From Siphonodentalium dalli (taxonomy: Eukaryota; Mollusca; Scaphopoda; Gadilida; Siphonodentaliidae), in contig CP136068.1 of the NCBI GenBank assembly GCA_032622095.1, positions 188,161,309-188,225,308 of the forward strand: DNA of 64,000 nt. The letters run 5' to 3'. The notes under the pieces were generated by a model. The model ran no database searches. It was not told the origin of the DNA and was given only the letters and a program-made list of their open reading frames with translations. Below are positions 21,392 through 33,429 of this stretch, piece after piece. The first letter of the stretch is position 1. The number at the start of each line of letters is the position of its first letter. Position numbers and translations under genes: made by a program.

Positions 21392-21575
21392 ACTAGAAGG
21401 TGACCCGACTTCGTCCGGGCTTTGACCTTGAATTGTCCATTTTGAAGGTCAAGGTCAAGTGGGGACAAATTAATATGCCTATGTTCGTCCCCGGCCGAAA
21501 ATACCGCCACATACCAAGTTTCATCGAAATCGGGTGGGCCTTTTTCGAGTTCATCGCGAACACACAGACAGTTCG
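21392..21575. repeat. ACTAG-module repeat 4 (truncated)
   Basis: It has the head ACTAGAAGGTGACCCGACTT and the phrase CATACCAAGTTTCATCGAAA. It breaks off after CGCGAACACACAGACAG without the usual tail. Confidence 0.72.
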
Positions 21576-22250
21576 CAGTCCATCACACAAACATTGTTTA
21601 GCACATACCGGGTATGTTACAGCATGCAGAGGGAACAGAGTCAAATATCGCACTCATTGTTACATGCTACAACTAGGAAGGTTAGTCCCCCCATTGCCTC
21701 TGCATTTCAAAGAGCAGCTCCGAACAGTGGATCAAGTACCGGTACACTGGAATTCAAAATGACCAACCGCCGGAACAAAGAGAATAGGCTGTGTATGTCA
21801 GGGTTATAATAAGCAATAAGTATGAATTGTAACCCTATTTAGCATTTAACATCTCCCCAGCATGGTTTTAGTTAGTTGTCATCGTTGAATATCCTAAAAT
21901 CTTGAACGGATTATGTATTCGATTCCGTGAATTTTGAATTACTTGTAGCTCTATAGTATATTCTCACATTGGCCAGATCTGATGAATTGAATGATACAAG
22001 CTCTTTTCTTTATCTTCAAATCTTGTTAACACCTTTTACAGCTCGAACGACTTCAACAAGCTATCAAAAACAAAACTGGCTATTGATTGTTTGCAACCTG
22101 TCCAATCCAATTATCAATGGATTATCAAACTTTGATTGTTTGTTTCCGCTGTCATCCGTAGTTGACTAAAGTTTCATGTACTGTGTTTTTCTGGTACTTT
22201 AATTCAAAGTTCCAGTCACAACTGAAAACTGTTGACATAATCATGATAAT
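21576..22250. other. No gene supported
   Basis: A 91-codon plus-strand frame at 21534-21809 overlaps the module tail and has a possible donor, GTTAGT, at 21680. Without a partner exon it is not called. The rest shows no recognisable feature. Confidence 0.5.
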
Positions 22251-22535
22251 CAGGTCTGGAAAATATGAGAATACAGCTGAAAATCTGCAATAGCTGTATT
22301 CAGCTAACCTAGCTGAATATAGCTATATATTCTACTCTCAAATTGGCTGTTTTTTTATAATTAACTAGAAACGCTAATTTGCGCACCTTAGCTAGGTTAC
22401 ACCGTTCTCCAAACACTTTCAAAGAATCAAAACTGTCACTAGTTTGTGACAAAGTGTTGTGTTTTGTCGACAAGGCGATGTCGATATCGTGTGAAATATC
22501 ACTACGGCAATCAATGTCGGTCATAACCAGACCTG
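22251..22535. mobile_element. CAGGTCTGG-end element, copy 2 (short)
   Basis: It starts CAGGTCTGGAAAATATGAGA, has the AGCTGTATTCAGCTAACC subterminal repeats and TTCTACTCTC, and ends CCAGACCTG, the complement of its start. It corresponds to the right-hand end of 18078-19027 in reverse and seems to be an end-only derivative. Confidence 0.75.
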
Positions 22536-23827
22536 TTAATAAGTTTTTAAAATGGCCATTCATGAGATTTTGCGGGAGGTACGGTATCAGGAGGAATGCC
22601 CAAATATGCTAATGAATGTTAAATTTTTTTTTTTAATTCACTTATTGATTTTCATCTTTAATTCTTTTTATTTATGATGATGATTATAGAATTTTATGAG
22701 TTTCTTTTTGTTTTTATTTTATAAACATATATACTTAAAATTAAAGCTACTTTGAGAAACAATCATGTTATATGAGATAATACAATGTGCTGAACAGCTG
22801 ACAAATCGACAAACGTCATGGAGAACTGAGCTACATGTATACCAATTGTGATCTTCAAGAAGAGCAATTCATTTTCACTCAACTGCTGCACTTGTGAAGT
22901 GTCATTGTTTATACACCATTTTCACATGACACAATCATGTCTAGGGGAGATTGTGAACATCAATTAAGGTTATCACCTTGAAATCACAGTTAACAGCTAT
23001 TAGTGTTGAAGCTACCGACAGTGTATCTACACCTGTCCATTTTACCGACAAAACTCAGAAGTACTTATTGGGAGAAATGGATGGTCTTCCGTATTTTGGA
23101 TGTTTTTCCTAAAGCAAACTGGGAGTCTCATGGACAAAACGTGAAACTGAAAGGTACTCAATCCAATTCGAAAACTATATTTAATACAATACTCAACTCT
23201 GAAGATGCACACACTCCTTTGATGACTCAGTAAGACTGCTGACCCCATCGACATTTAACCCACATTCGGTGGACTTCAGTGATATAAATATATATACTAG
23301 TACTAAGAGAACAGAGCAACATTTTGGCCGTATTAAGCATAAAATATATCAAACAACATTTTTGTAATTTCGTACCTTAAGTTAGGAAAGTCCCTCTGGA
23401 ACCACAGAATTATATTGCAAAACAATGTGATTTGGTTCTCTGATTATTTTATCAACACAAAAGTCAAAACGCACATGGACGACAACATTCATGGCAAATC
23501 AAACACAAGAGTTCTTATTTAACGCTATTTTGCTGCGAAGTGTGCAAAAATTGTCAACAAAACTGCTACTCTAATTCTCCATTCTGTCAATAAGATTTTT
23601 GTTGCAGGAATTGTTATCAAAGCACATAGGAAATTTGACTTTAGTCGATCACGGTTTCGCAATTTTTTCTGGACAAAACCTGCACTAAATATAGAAAACC
23701 GCTGACTAGTACCCAGCTGGTGACAGAGTAAATGAAAGTGTCAATGACACTGTAGCTCAACTTGGAAAGGGAATAATTTAATGTATTACAGTCAATGGAG
23801 CGATTAGGAATGTGGAAAGTTGAATGT
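22536..23827. other. No gene recognised
   Basis: Mostly AT-rich sequence with short open frames on both strands. None has splice or start context that I can support, and I see no clear repeat. Confidence 0.55.
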
Positions 23828-24214
23828 CTAATACCCGGCTGGAAAAAACAAGTGTCCATTGGCACCGCGGTGTATTTGCCGTTCGACTGCGGTGTCAAAG
23901 TTTGTAACTGAAGTTGAGCACCGCGGCCGAACGACAAGTACACAGCGGCAAAACGGCAAGTTCACTGCGTCCGAAAGGCAACTACCCTCACGGTCGAATG
24001 GCATGCACACCGTGGTTAGATTTCTGGTTTGTATTGTCTTTTTACGGTTTGTTGAAAGTACACCGTGGCAAATACACCATGCCGAATGGCAATTACACCG
24101 CGGCCCAACTGTAGATAGCCGGTGGAGCCGCGGTGTAGTTACATTTCAGCCGCGGCGGCAATGCTAACGGCACCGCAATTAAGTGGACACTTGTTTTGTC
24201 CAGAAGGGTACTAG
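23828..24214. mobile_element. 387-bp TIR element with CCGCGG-rich interior
   Basis: The left end CTAATACCCGGCTGGAAAAA then ACAAGTGTCCA is mirrored by TGGACACTTGTTTTGTCCAG then AAGGGTACTAG at the right, about 31 bp of imperfect TIR. The interior repeats ACCGCGGTG and AAATGGCAA-like words in both directions. Confidence 0.72.
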
Positions 24215-24215
24215 T

Positions 24216-25990
24216 TAAAAGACATGAAGAGAAAAGTAAAATCCAAGATGGCTGCTGGCGGCCATGTTTTCGGCCGAATGACCCCAAAATGACTCGTTCC
24301 CATCTACATGTCATCATTAACATCCATGACAAATTTTATGACGATCAGACTAAAGGTACGACCTGTAGCCCATGCTAAAGAATTTAGTCATACAAAGAGT
24401 AAAATCCAAGATGGCTGCTGGCGGCCATGTTTTTTGGCCGAATGACCCCAAAATGACTCGTTCCCATCTACATTCCAATTTCAACAGCCATGACAAATTT
24501 TATGATGATCGGACTAAAGGTACGACCTGTAGCCTGTGCTAAAGGATTTAGTCATACAAAGAGTAAAATCAAAGATGCCTGCTGGCGGCCATGTTTTTTG
24601 ACCGAATGACCCCAAAATGACTCGTTCCCATCTACATGTCAATATTAACATCCATGACAAATTTGATGATGATCAGACTAAAGGTACGACATGTAGCCCG
24701 TGCTAAAGAATTTAGTCATACAAAGAGTAAAATCCAAGATGGCTGCTGGCCGCCATGTTTTTTGGTCGAATGACCCCAAAATTACTCGTTCCCATCTACA
24801 TGTCAATATTAACATCCATGACAAATTTCATGATGATCAGACGAAAAGTACGACCTGTGGCCTGTGCTAATGGATTGAATTTTGAAATCCAAGATGGCCA
24901 CTGGCGGCCATTGTTTTTTGTCCGAATGACCCCAAAATGACTCGTTCCCATCTACATTCCAATTTCAACAGCCATGACAAATTTTACGATGATCGGACTA
25001 AAGGTACGACCTGTAGCCCGTGCTAAAGGATTTAGTCATACAAAGAGTAAAATCAAAGATGCCTGCTGGCGGCCATGTTTTTTGACCGAACGACCCCAAA
25101 ATGACTCGTTCCCATCTACATGTCAATATTAACATCCATGACAAATTTGATGATGATCAGACTAAAGGTACGACATGTAGCCCGTGCTAAAGAATTTAGT
25201 CATACAAAGAGTAAAATCCAAGATGGCTGCTGGCCGCCATGTTTTTTGGTCGAATGACCCCAAAATTACTCGTTCCCATCTACATGTCAATATTAACATC
25301 CATGACAAATTTCATGATGATCAGACGAACAGTACGACCTGTGGCCCGTGCTAATGGATTGAATTTTGAAATCCAAGATGGCCGCTGGCGGCCATGTTTT
25401 TTGTCCGAATGACCCCAAAATGACTCGTTCCCATCTACATTCCAATTTCAACAGCCATGACAAATTTTATGATGATCGGACTAAAGGTACGACCTGTAGC
25501 CCGTGCTAATGGATTTAGTCATACAAAGAGTGAAATCAAAGATGCCTGCTGGCGGCCATGTTTTTTGGCCGAATGACCCCAAAATGACTCGTTCCCATCT
25601 ACATGTCATTATTAACATTCTTGACAAATTTTATGATGATCAGACTAAAAGTACGATCTGTAGCCCGTGCTAAAGAATTTAGTCATACAAAGAGTAAAAT
25701 CCAAGATGGCTGCTGCCAGTGGCGGCCATGTTTTTGGGCCAAATGACCCCAAAATTACTCGTTCCCATCTACATGTCAATATTAACATCCATGACAAATT
25801 TCATGATGATCAGACAAACAGTACGCCCTGTAGCCCGTGCTAATGGATTGAATTTTGAAATGCAAGATGGCCACTGGCGGCCATGTTTTTTTACCGAATG
25901 ACCCCAAAATTAATCATTCTGGTCTAAATGTTGATGTCAACAGCTATGACAAATTTCATAATGATCCGACCAAAGGTACGACCTGTAGAC
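24216..25990. repeat. About 161-bp satellite with a trimer higher-order period
   Basis: Eleven monomers each carry a form of AAGATGGCTGCTGGCGGCCATG, CCCCAAAATGACTCGTTCCC and TCTACATGTC. Their AAG anchors lie at about 24245, 24408, 24572, 24736, 24891, 25056, 25220, 25375, 25539, 25703 and 25864. Steps follow 164, 164, 155, so every third monomer is most alike, giving a period of about 484 bp. The array is followed by CACACGCGCACACGGACGAC and a short hairpin-like tail (26040-26085). Confidence 0.92.
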
Positions 25991-26664
25991 TGCATTGTTG
26001 ACGCCTTACGCACACACGCGCACACGGACGACGGACAACAAAGCCATGGCAATAGCTCAAACTTTACAAAGTAAAGTTGAGCTAAAAAGGAAGTATGACT
26101 CTGGTAGATTGGAAGATGCAATGTCTTTGTCAGTTCTTGAAATAGTAATCCGGTGCTGCTCAAATGCAATTTGATTGGTGCTCTAAAATTATTAAATAGT
26201 TGAAAAGGGGGACATGATCTCTAGCCCGTCTTCATCGACGCACCAGCCGAGTGATCCACTGTTTAGAGTTGTGAGGTATAATTTTTGTTTCCTTTCTCTC
26301 TCGAGAAAGCAGTAGATCGTTTGGTACGGTTAGGCAGATGGTTAAAAAAATTAACTTTGGTCCCGCCGAGATTAACTGAGCGAGCAGGGAGAACGGGACT
26401 ACGCGCCCTGAGGCTGAGTCAACCCGCCCTTCTGCTGTTTTCGCGGCGGGTCATCTCGATAAACACGGGCAGGTTGTTAATAGTAATTATGTTCTTTTAT
26501 GTTCTTTGATGATATATTATAAAGTTTTTGTCCAATAAAACATGTGTTTATTCATTAATTATGTCAGTGCATGGACTGGAGTAAAGAATGACACGATGTT
26601 TTGACAACTTAACAGCACATATAAGGTGATGACTGATTAAAAGGGGTGCTTTCAAAACAAACAT

Positions 26665-27144
26665 TTGAGGCAAAGGGTTCATTATCACAGTGTGTTATCA
26701 CAAAACTTAGCGATCAGCATTCATCTCGATGAATACGATGCTGGGTACCAGTTTAGATTTCTATACCATTCGTCCATGGTTCCCATTCTACAGAAAGAGG
26801 CTCAGACAGTATCTACGAAAGTTACATCGGCAGATCAGGACACCGATTCCAGATCTAGGTACACCATACAGGCCAGGAAGATACGCAAGCTCTGGGAAGA
26901 CTACATGTCCACACCACCACGATTGAAGACTGCCAACTTTCTGAAGAAATGTTCCGACATGTTTGCAAAGAATTGCCAGCCATTTGTTCATATCACACTT
27001 CTTTCATATCAAACTTTGTTCATATCAAACTTCGTTTATATCAAACTGCATTCATATTATACTTCGTTCATTAAACTTCGTTCATGTTATACTTCGTTCA
27101 TTAAACTTTGTTTTATTTTATTTTTTTTAAACTTCGCTCATTAA
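26665..27144 (+). CDS. Weak coding candidate, 159 codons, inside an insertion
   Basis: The frame starts at an ATG at 26665. Its first two thirds look protein-like (for example ARKIRKLWEDYMSTPPRLK, then FLKKCSDMFAKNC). The last third is translated from a short AT-rich tandem repeat (CTTCGTTCATATCAAA-like units, about 26985-27130) and is probably not coding. It lies in the roughly 1-kb sequence inserted in the reversed element at 26090-29385, so it may be captured or transposon-derived. An exon of a larger gene cannot be excluded. No family was recognised. Confidence 0.25.
   Translation: MRQRVHYHSVLSQNLAISIHLDEYDAGYQFRFLYHSSMVPILQKEAQTVSTKVTSADQDTDSRSRYTIQARKIRKLWEDYMSTPPRLKTANFLKKCSDMFAKNCQPFVHITLLSYQTLFISNFVYIKLHSYYTSFIKLRSCYTSFIKLCFILFFLNFAH
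26985..27135. repeat. Short AT-rich tandem repeat
   Basis: Imperfect units of about 15-18 bp of the form TTCATATCAAACTTCG recur about eight times, later degrading to TTCATTAAACTTCG. Confidence 0.78.
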
Positions 27145-27881
27145 ATTTGAATAAACGTATTATAGTTTGAACATTTCTATCGCGTTATTATTGTATAAGT
27201 TATATTATTACATAAAAAAATCAATAAAGTACATCCTAGTTGCGTTAAACAAACATCTCATAATCCCCTCACACCTACCGGTACATGTAATTACCATTAT
27301 AAATTTTAGGCAGGCGGGTTAGCCGGTTGTCACACAGCGAAATGGGTGTGTTGACTCAGGGGCGGGTAGTCACAGACCCAGCGAGCACGTACCCACCTTA
27401 ATACCTTTACCGTACACTATCTGTATAAATTATACTGTTACGATTAGTTATCAGTATCGCTCTTAATGCGTTAGTGGTGTGTGAGTTCAAATACTTGAGG
27501 TTATCATTATAATTATGTACACCATTCTAATGCTCCTTGCCATTTTAGCAGCGGGAAGAAATATAGGAATGTCTTTGATGGGGTATATACTATATCTTTG
27601 TTTCACAGGTGATTTACTTCACATTTTCACAGAAACTAGTCCCCAGGATATTTACGTTCACCTTCCGCCATAGTAAGTTTTCACACAAAATCAAAATTGC
27701 TGTGTCGATAAATTTCAACACATTCAGTGACATTGTCACAAAACAAGTGATGTTTTTTAATTGGTTAAACTTGAATGTTGAATCTAACTTAAGTGGCCGG
27801 ATCATTAATACTAATAGATCCATGGAACTTACTATCAAGGCTTATGCCTTGTAAGTTCCATCGTTAGCCCTAAACACTATA

Positions 27882-29141
27882 GGCGGGTAGATTTTCAATA
27901 AAAGTAACAATTATGACCAACGCACATGCATTTATCAACTAAATACTAATACAAGTGTGAAACCATCCACTCACCTATGTGTCATTGATCCTTAAAATCC
28001 GACAAATAACAGAACGTAAACACTGACATGTCGTGTGTTCGACGACGATTGCATGTGACCTGTCATTTCATGAATCCCCCCGTGAGCACGCTAAGGTAAT
28101 CACATGCGTTCACATTGAGTGTACAATTCAGGTAGCCTGATACAATTCAAGGTGAGGGTAACTACAATCTGCGCATGCGTGTAGTTTTTACAACTAACTG
28201 ATTCAAATTTGTTACACTTGCATACTGTTAACTTCCTGATACAGTCATGCGGGTTGCAGAATCATGTTCGGTGACATTCCCATGTGCGATTAATACCGAT
28301 TATTGCACGAGACACACATAGTCATGTGATATGTTAGCTCCTCCTGCTTCGGCCATTTAACCACGTTTTGTCAACATGTTTTCCGACTGGATTTTTTTAT
28401 TAAATAATTACGGAATTATACACACGTTCTGGTAGGTGTCAGAGCTAATATAAAATATAATATTGTTAACATTAATGGCTGTGTTAGTTGATTCTTAAAA
28501 TTAAGTGTATTTAAAAAAAATTGATAGTCGCCAAAGCTTTTTGATAGTCGCCAAAGCCATATTGCCAGGTCGGTCTCAGACTCAGTCAGACTAGTCTGAC
28601 CAGACCTGGTAATATGGCTAAGGCCATCCAGGTCTGACCGCGGCGGCGCATCAGCTTAGACGGCTATTTAATTTTTTTAAATACACTTAATTTTACAAAT
28701 CAACTAACACAGTCATTAATGTTAACAATATTGCAATATATATTAGCTCTGACACCTACCAGAACGTGTGTATAATTCCGTAATAATTTAATCCAAAAAT
28801 CCAGTCGGAAAACTTGTAAAAACTACACGCATGCGCAGATTGTAGTTCCCCTCAACTTGAATTGTATCAGGGCAACCTGAATTGTACACTCAATGTGAAC
28901 GCATGTGATTACCTTGCCGTGCGCACGGGGAACTCACAGCGGGATTCATGAAATTACGGGTCACATGCAATGGTCGACGAACACACGACATGTCAGTGTT
29001 TACGTTCTGTTATCTGTCGGATTTTAAGGATAACTGACACGTAGGTGAGTGGATGGTTTCACACTTGTATTTGTATTTAGTTGATAAATACATATGCGTT
29101 GGTCCTAATTGTTACTTTTATAGGAATTATAGCCGCCTATG
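27882..29141. mobile_element. 1.26-kb foldback element nested in another element
   Basis: The outer arms (27882-28190 and 28815-29141) are inverted copies of about 310 bp: the left has AAAAGTAACAATTATGACCA, the right its near complement. Inner arms (28380-28530 and 28660-28810) are also inverted. The centre near 28560-28620 forms a further hairpin around GGTCAGACCTGG-like words. The left arm holds about 180 bp (28200-28380) without a counterpart, so one arm has gained or lost DNA. It has no coding capacity. Confidence 0.8.
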
Positions 29142-29385
29142 TTGTTTGACGCACGCCATGGATCTTTGATGGCGTAAGCCATGACACAAAGATCAAATGG
29201 ATCTACAGTCAGACTAACTATTACTAGGGTGACTTAAATTTGATCCGCAAATTAGCGCTTCTAGTTTATTATCGAAAAACAGTTCGAGAGTAGAATATAC
29301 AGCTGTATTCAGCTAGGTTAGCTGAATACAGCTATTGTAGGCAATGTGTAGCTGTATTCTCACATTTGCCTGACCAGTGACCTGA

Positions 29386-31025
29386 TAATGACACTACTGA
29401 ACTAGTCAACTGTGTTCAAACTTCAAAATTTTAAATAGGCTTGTCGCTACATTACATCCTGTACTGGGGTTCATCGTCGCACACTGGAATAAATTATTAT
29501 TTCAGATACCTATTCCCATCATCGGGCATCTTCTTCAAAACCCTTTTCTTGAAAAACTTAATCATTTAGTCGGTATTTTGATGGCCAAAAAAATATTGTT
29601 GTTGTTTTTTTATTTCGAATTTCGCGTCATTCCCAGCATGCATCAGAAATAGCGGAAGTTGTTCGGTCATCGATAAAAACACCAATAACAAAACGATGGC
29701 AACAGACTAGTCGGGTTATTTAACTCTCTTTGTGCCTTGTGAGATGGCAGTCCTTAGAATCGAGTTCCGCTGCTACTGAAATATATAGCTATATGGTATT
29801 TGGAGAAGTCGGCCCCGCGCGAAGCGTTGCCCCATACGAAGACGGCCGCAAGCGAAATCGGCCCCAGAGAAGTCGGCCCCATTACTTAGAAGGATTAAAT
29901 CGGCTTAATTTTATTGAGATAGTGTTTACGTAAATTGGGTAATTGTGAGGTCCCCGACATAATTTGATTGATTTGAGTAGGCTAATTGTGAAGTCCGTTT
30001 GTGTAGCCTAATTGTTAGTCCGCAATGTTTTCTTATTTGTAACACAGGGGCCTGTAACGCGCTCCGCTGTCCGCCCCCTTTTGCATATACGCCGCCTCTA
30101 TATACGCGCCTTCTTCGCGTTAATGGAACATTATATAGACAAGGGGCACTGTAGAAATTCAAAGTCGCACAAATTTCGCCCATTCACCCCAGTAATGATA
30201 ACGATATATACACGGATGGATCGGCAAAGAATTCATCTTTCAATAAATACCACAAACTCCCATCAGAAACATTCATACACGTTGCATTTGATAAAATTTT
30301 AACCACCGAATATTGTCTCCGGAGAGCGTATTTTTTAGGATTGATCCGGCTCAGAAGCGATGGCCGACATGTGTCTCTAAATTCACCACCCGTACAGTTT
30401 ACTATCATTAAAAATCGGTCAAACGATCAACTAAATTTCTGGAACTTAGTGATTTCTTGTCGGCTAATAATTTATTTAATCATACAAATCAACACATTGT
30501 CAGTAAACAATTCTAATAGAGGAGAAATATGTCGATAATTCCAACTTTAAAAAAAAAAATTGTCAAGTCACACAGTTCCTAATTTTAATATTCATTGTGA
30601 GCTGACCTTTCCATGACTGACATATAGTAGAAACAGCCAATCACCGCTCAGTGTTAGAATCGAGGTCAGGTCATAATGATTATTAAAATGAGGACCTAAA
30701 CCATACAATTCGACGGTGCAGCTAAACCCGGTTTAGGGAGGCTAGACCTGGGATGACGAATCCGTTCTTTCTCACATTGCGAGATATCTGTCCTACCGAC
30801 ACGTCGGCCATGGGTGCGTACCGAAGAGTGACAAAATCTAATCGACCAAAATAGAAGGTGAATGTCAAATGAAAGGTAAAGGCCACATAAAATTCATACT
30901 TAATTAACCTTTGATGACTGGAGCTCCCTGAAATGTTGCGAAAACCCTTTATTAGGGATTTGGGGGTGAGCCTGGGAAGATTCGGAAGGGCAGTATGCCC
31001 TCCCCTACAACCAACTTTGGAAATT
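29386..31025. other. No gene; small hairpin
   Basis: A GC-rich patch with repeated GAAGTCGGCCCC words lies at 29805-29880. An inverted pair lies at about 30577-30691 (ATATTCATTGTGAGCTGACC against GGTCAGGTCATAATGATTAT). The stretch near 30230-30320 resembles 35855-35960, both with ATTCATCTTTCAA(A)TAAT. No coding sequence is supported. Confidence 0.5.
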
Positions 31026-31490
31026 TTATGAGGGATCAAACAATGGGTTTACATTGAACGTGAGGATGAGCAGTAGATGAACAAAATCTAGACATATGTA
31101 TTTCTTTTTCTTTTTGGCTTTCATTTTCACTCTTTCTTCTGTTGTTGCTGTTGTTGTTGGTTGTGATGATGGCAAACTAATGGCTGCGAGTTTTGGCGTC
31201 AGTTTTTTTACATTCAACCATGATTGGAGACGGAAGACACCGGGCTGTAATGGTATTCCGGTGTCTTTGATGGAAGGGTGCTCCACCTCGAATTCGGCGA
31301 CAGGGACGTTCATGTTGATATCGGCGTCCCTGTCTCTGTTGGACTCTAAGTCGACGACAGGGATGACATCGGCGTCACCGATTCCGTTGGCTGTGGTACT
31401 GTCCTCGACAGTTGGCTGATCTTCTTGTCCGAGGACCAAATTGGGGGGGGGGGGGGCTGGGGATCTCTCGGTTCTCCCCTGTCTCCACAT
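31026..31490 (-). CDS. Possible small protein gene or exon, 154 codons, unrecognised
   Basis: The minus-strand frame starts at ATG 31488-31490, directly preceded by a TATA-like CTATATA. The N-terminal part contains PAPPPPN, then an acidic Asp/Glu/Val-rich stretch, a Ser/Thr-rich linker and a Lys run (MKAKKKKK), and ends with a hydrophobic tail (FVHLLLILTFNV). GC content is higher than in the flanks, which favours coding. The tail may be an intron or 3' sequence read through. No domain or family was recognised, and a transposon remnant is possible. Confidence 0.35.
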   Translation of the reverse strand: MWRQGRTERSPAPPPPNLVLGQEDQPTVEDSTTANGIGDADVIPVVDLESNRDRDADINMNVPVAEFEVEHPSIKDTGIPLQPGVFRLQSWLNVKKLTPKLAAISLPSSQPTTTATTEERVKMKAKKKKKYICLDFVHLLLILTFNVNPLFDPS

Positions 31491-32189
31491 TATATAGCTT
31501 CACTTCGAGTGGCAGAGGCCAAAAATTGAACGTCCCGTGGGAGTATTAGGTCACAATCATGCCAACCCATATAATTGATAAATGAAAATAGAAATATACA
31601 GTCATGAGATTATGAGATGTTCATTTTAATGGATACAGGTCCGTTGTTGAAAGGTATGGCAAGTTCGATGCTATATATAGCGCGAGTGAAAGGTTGATCC
31701 TCTTATATAGATGTCTATTTATAGGTGATGCATTAATAACCAAATTGCCAAAATTTATCCCAAAATAGAGTGGAAAAGAACTTATTTACAATATATCACG
31801 AACTGACATTTCAAGTGAACGTTAAATCGACTTACATTATGTAATTTATGTTTCATATAATACTGCTTCAAGATGCAATGTCAAATAGTGGGCAAAGTGA
31901 TATAAAACGTGTGTTTTGAAATTAGGTTATTAAAAAAGTTAAACTATATATATACATGTAGGGTGGCTCAATCAGAAAGGATCATGACCATGAAGGGATC
32001 ATGATTGAATAAACTGCCAAGAAGGGTATTTCCAAGTAAAGAGCGAGTATACATATACTTATTGAATCGGACCAGGGTTAGATGTCATACAAATTGTGTT
32101 GTAGTGTGGCACCCAAGGCACTGTAAACATACATCCTAAACATACACCCTACAAATCCCACCCTGATAAAAAATGGCCGACGTCCAGAT
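31491..32189. other. No gene recognised
   Basis: AT-rich sequence with no supported feature. A G run (31443-31456) lies just to its left. Confidence 0.6.
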
Positions 32190-32580
32190 GTGTCCAAATC
32201 GGTCAAGGACCCGATAAATGTATGGCATGCATGGGTCCCCTGTGTGAACCCATCTTGGCGGCGGCCATATTGGATCGGGGTGGGGTATGTGGAAAGAGTG
32301 TCATGGGGGACCACCCAATACAACACCATTTGTTTGACCTAAATCGGACAAGGGGCTGCAAAATGGCATGCATGGGTCGCCGTTTGGACCCCTCTGGATG
32401 GCGGCAGTTTTGCATCGGGGATATGAGGGATATTGATATAACACCCTATATGTTTGACATAAATCGGTCAAGCCGCCGGGAAATGGCACGAGTCCCCTTT
32501 TATGACCCTATTTGAATCCATCTGGACGGCGGAAATTTTGAATCGGGGTTAGGTATGTTGAAAGTGTGTCTTGTGAGCCA
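32190..32580. repeat. Three diverged tandem units with ATGGCATGCATGGG
   Basis: Units share AAATCGGTCAAGG, ATGGCATGCATGGGTC, a GGCGGC(GGC)CAT-type block and ATCGGGG. They start near 32190, 32335 and 32455, with lengths of about 120-145 bp. Confidence 0.75.
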
Positions 32581-32799
32581 CCATACAATATCCTTTATTT
32601 GAATTTTTGAATAAGGAATGGAGTCACCTTCGTCTCGACCGTGTACGCTGAAGACTGAAAACGGCGGCCATTTTGAAAAAAAAATGACGGCCATTTTGAA
32701 TATTCGACCGTAATTATATATTCGTTTGCCATATAGGACGGAATTTGTAATTTACCGAAATTGCTGATAAGTGATATCAACTCAATGCATTATTTCTGG

Positions 32800-32968
32800 G
32801 GTCTCTATTCTGTGAATGTTCTCTATTCCGAAGGTTCTCTCTATTCTGTGAATGTTCTCTATTCCGAAGGTTCGCTATCCCGAAGGTTCTCTCTATTCTG
32901 AAGGTTATCTATTCCGAATGTTCTCTATTCCGAAGGTTCGTTATTCCGAAGGTTCGCTATTCCGATTA
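32800..32968. repeat. 17-bp minisatellite (TTCTCTATTCCGAAGG)
   Basis: About ten imperfect units of TTCTCTATTC(C/T)G(A/T)AGGT run here, followed at 32992-33005 by a C run. Confidence 0.85.
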
Positions 32969-33429
32969 ATGACACTAAACATCTTATAGGAACCCCCCCC
33001 CCCCCGAAGAAATAATATTGAACGACCATCAAGACGACGTATGTAGTGAAGTATTTTGGAGCCAAGAAAACGCCAACTAAAGGAAGATTTAATATATAAC
33101 GGTGGCGTTATAACTCTAAATCAGTACTACTCCATAATGTACTGCATTGCGAGCTATCGCAGACTAGGCGGACGATGAACACACATGCAATTGTGGCATT
33201 TCATTGACAATTTATATTTCTTTATTGACTTTATCTCTTATTTTGTTTTTCAGTAATGCAATCACAATATTTCCATAATCTATATTTGCGAATGTTTGTC
33301 TGTCTGTCTGTCTGTGTTCTATAGAAATTCACAGGGGACCATCTAGATGATACCAAAGGGGTCTACTAGGGGTAACTTTTTACGAGAAAGATAATGGTGG
33401 GGGTTATAATTTTCTAAAGTGACGCCGTT

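Larger units (their letters stand above)
26090..29385 (-). mobile_element. CAGGTCTGG-end element, copy 3: reversed and broken by two insertions
   Basis: Segments match 18078-18720 in reverse order and orientation: 26100-26210 with 18590-18720, 26370-26395 with 18570-18590, 27400-27620 with 18360-18550, 27660-27760 with 18240-18340, 29225-29275 with 18180-18230, and 29275-29385 with the CAGGTCTGG end. About 1 kb (26400-27395) and about 1.26 kb (27882-29141) interrupt it. Confidence 0.68.

Noticed and set aside
21534-21809. 91-codon plus-strand frame with a possible donor
   Set aside because: It begins in a repeat tail and has no phase-matched partner exon or recognisable protein.
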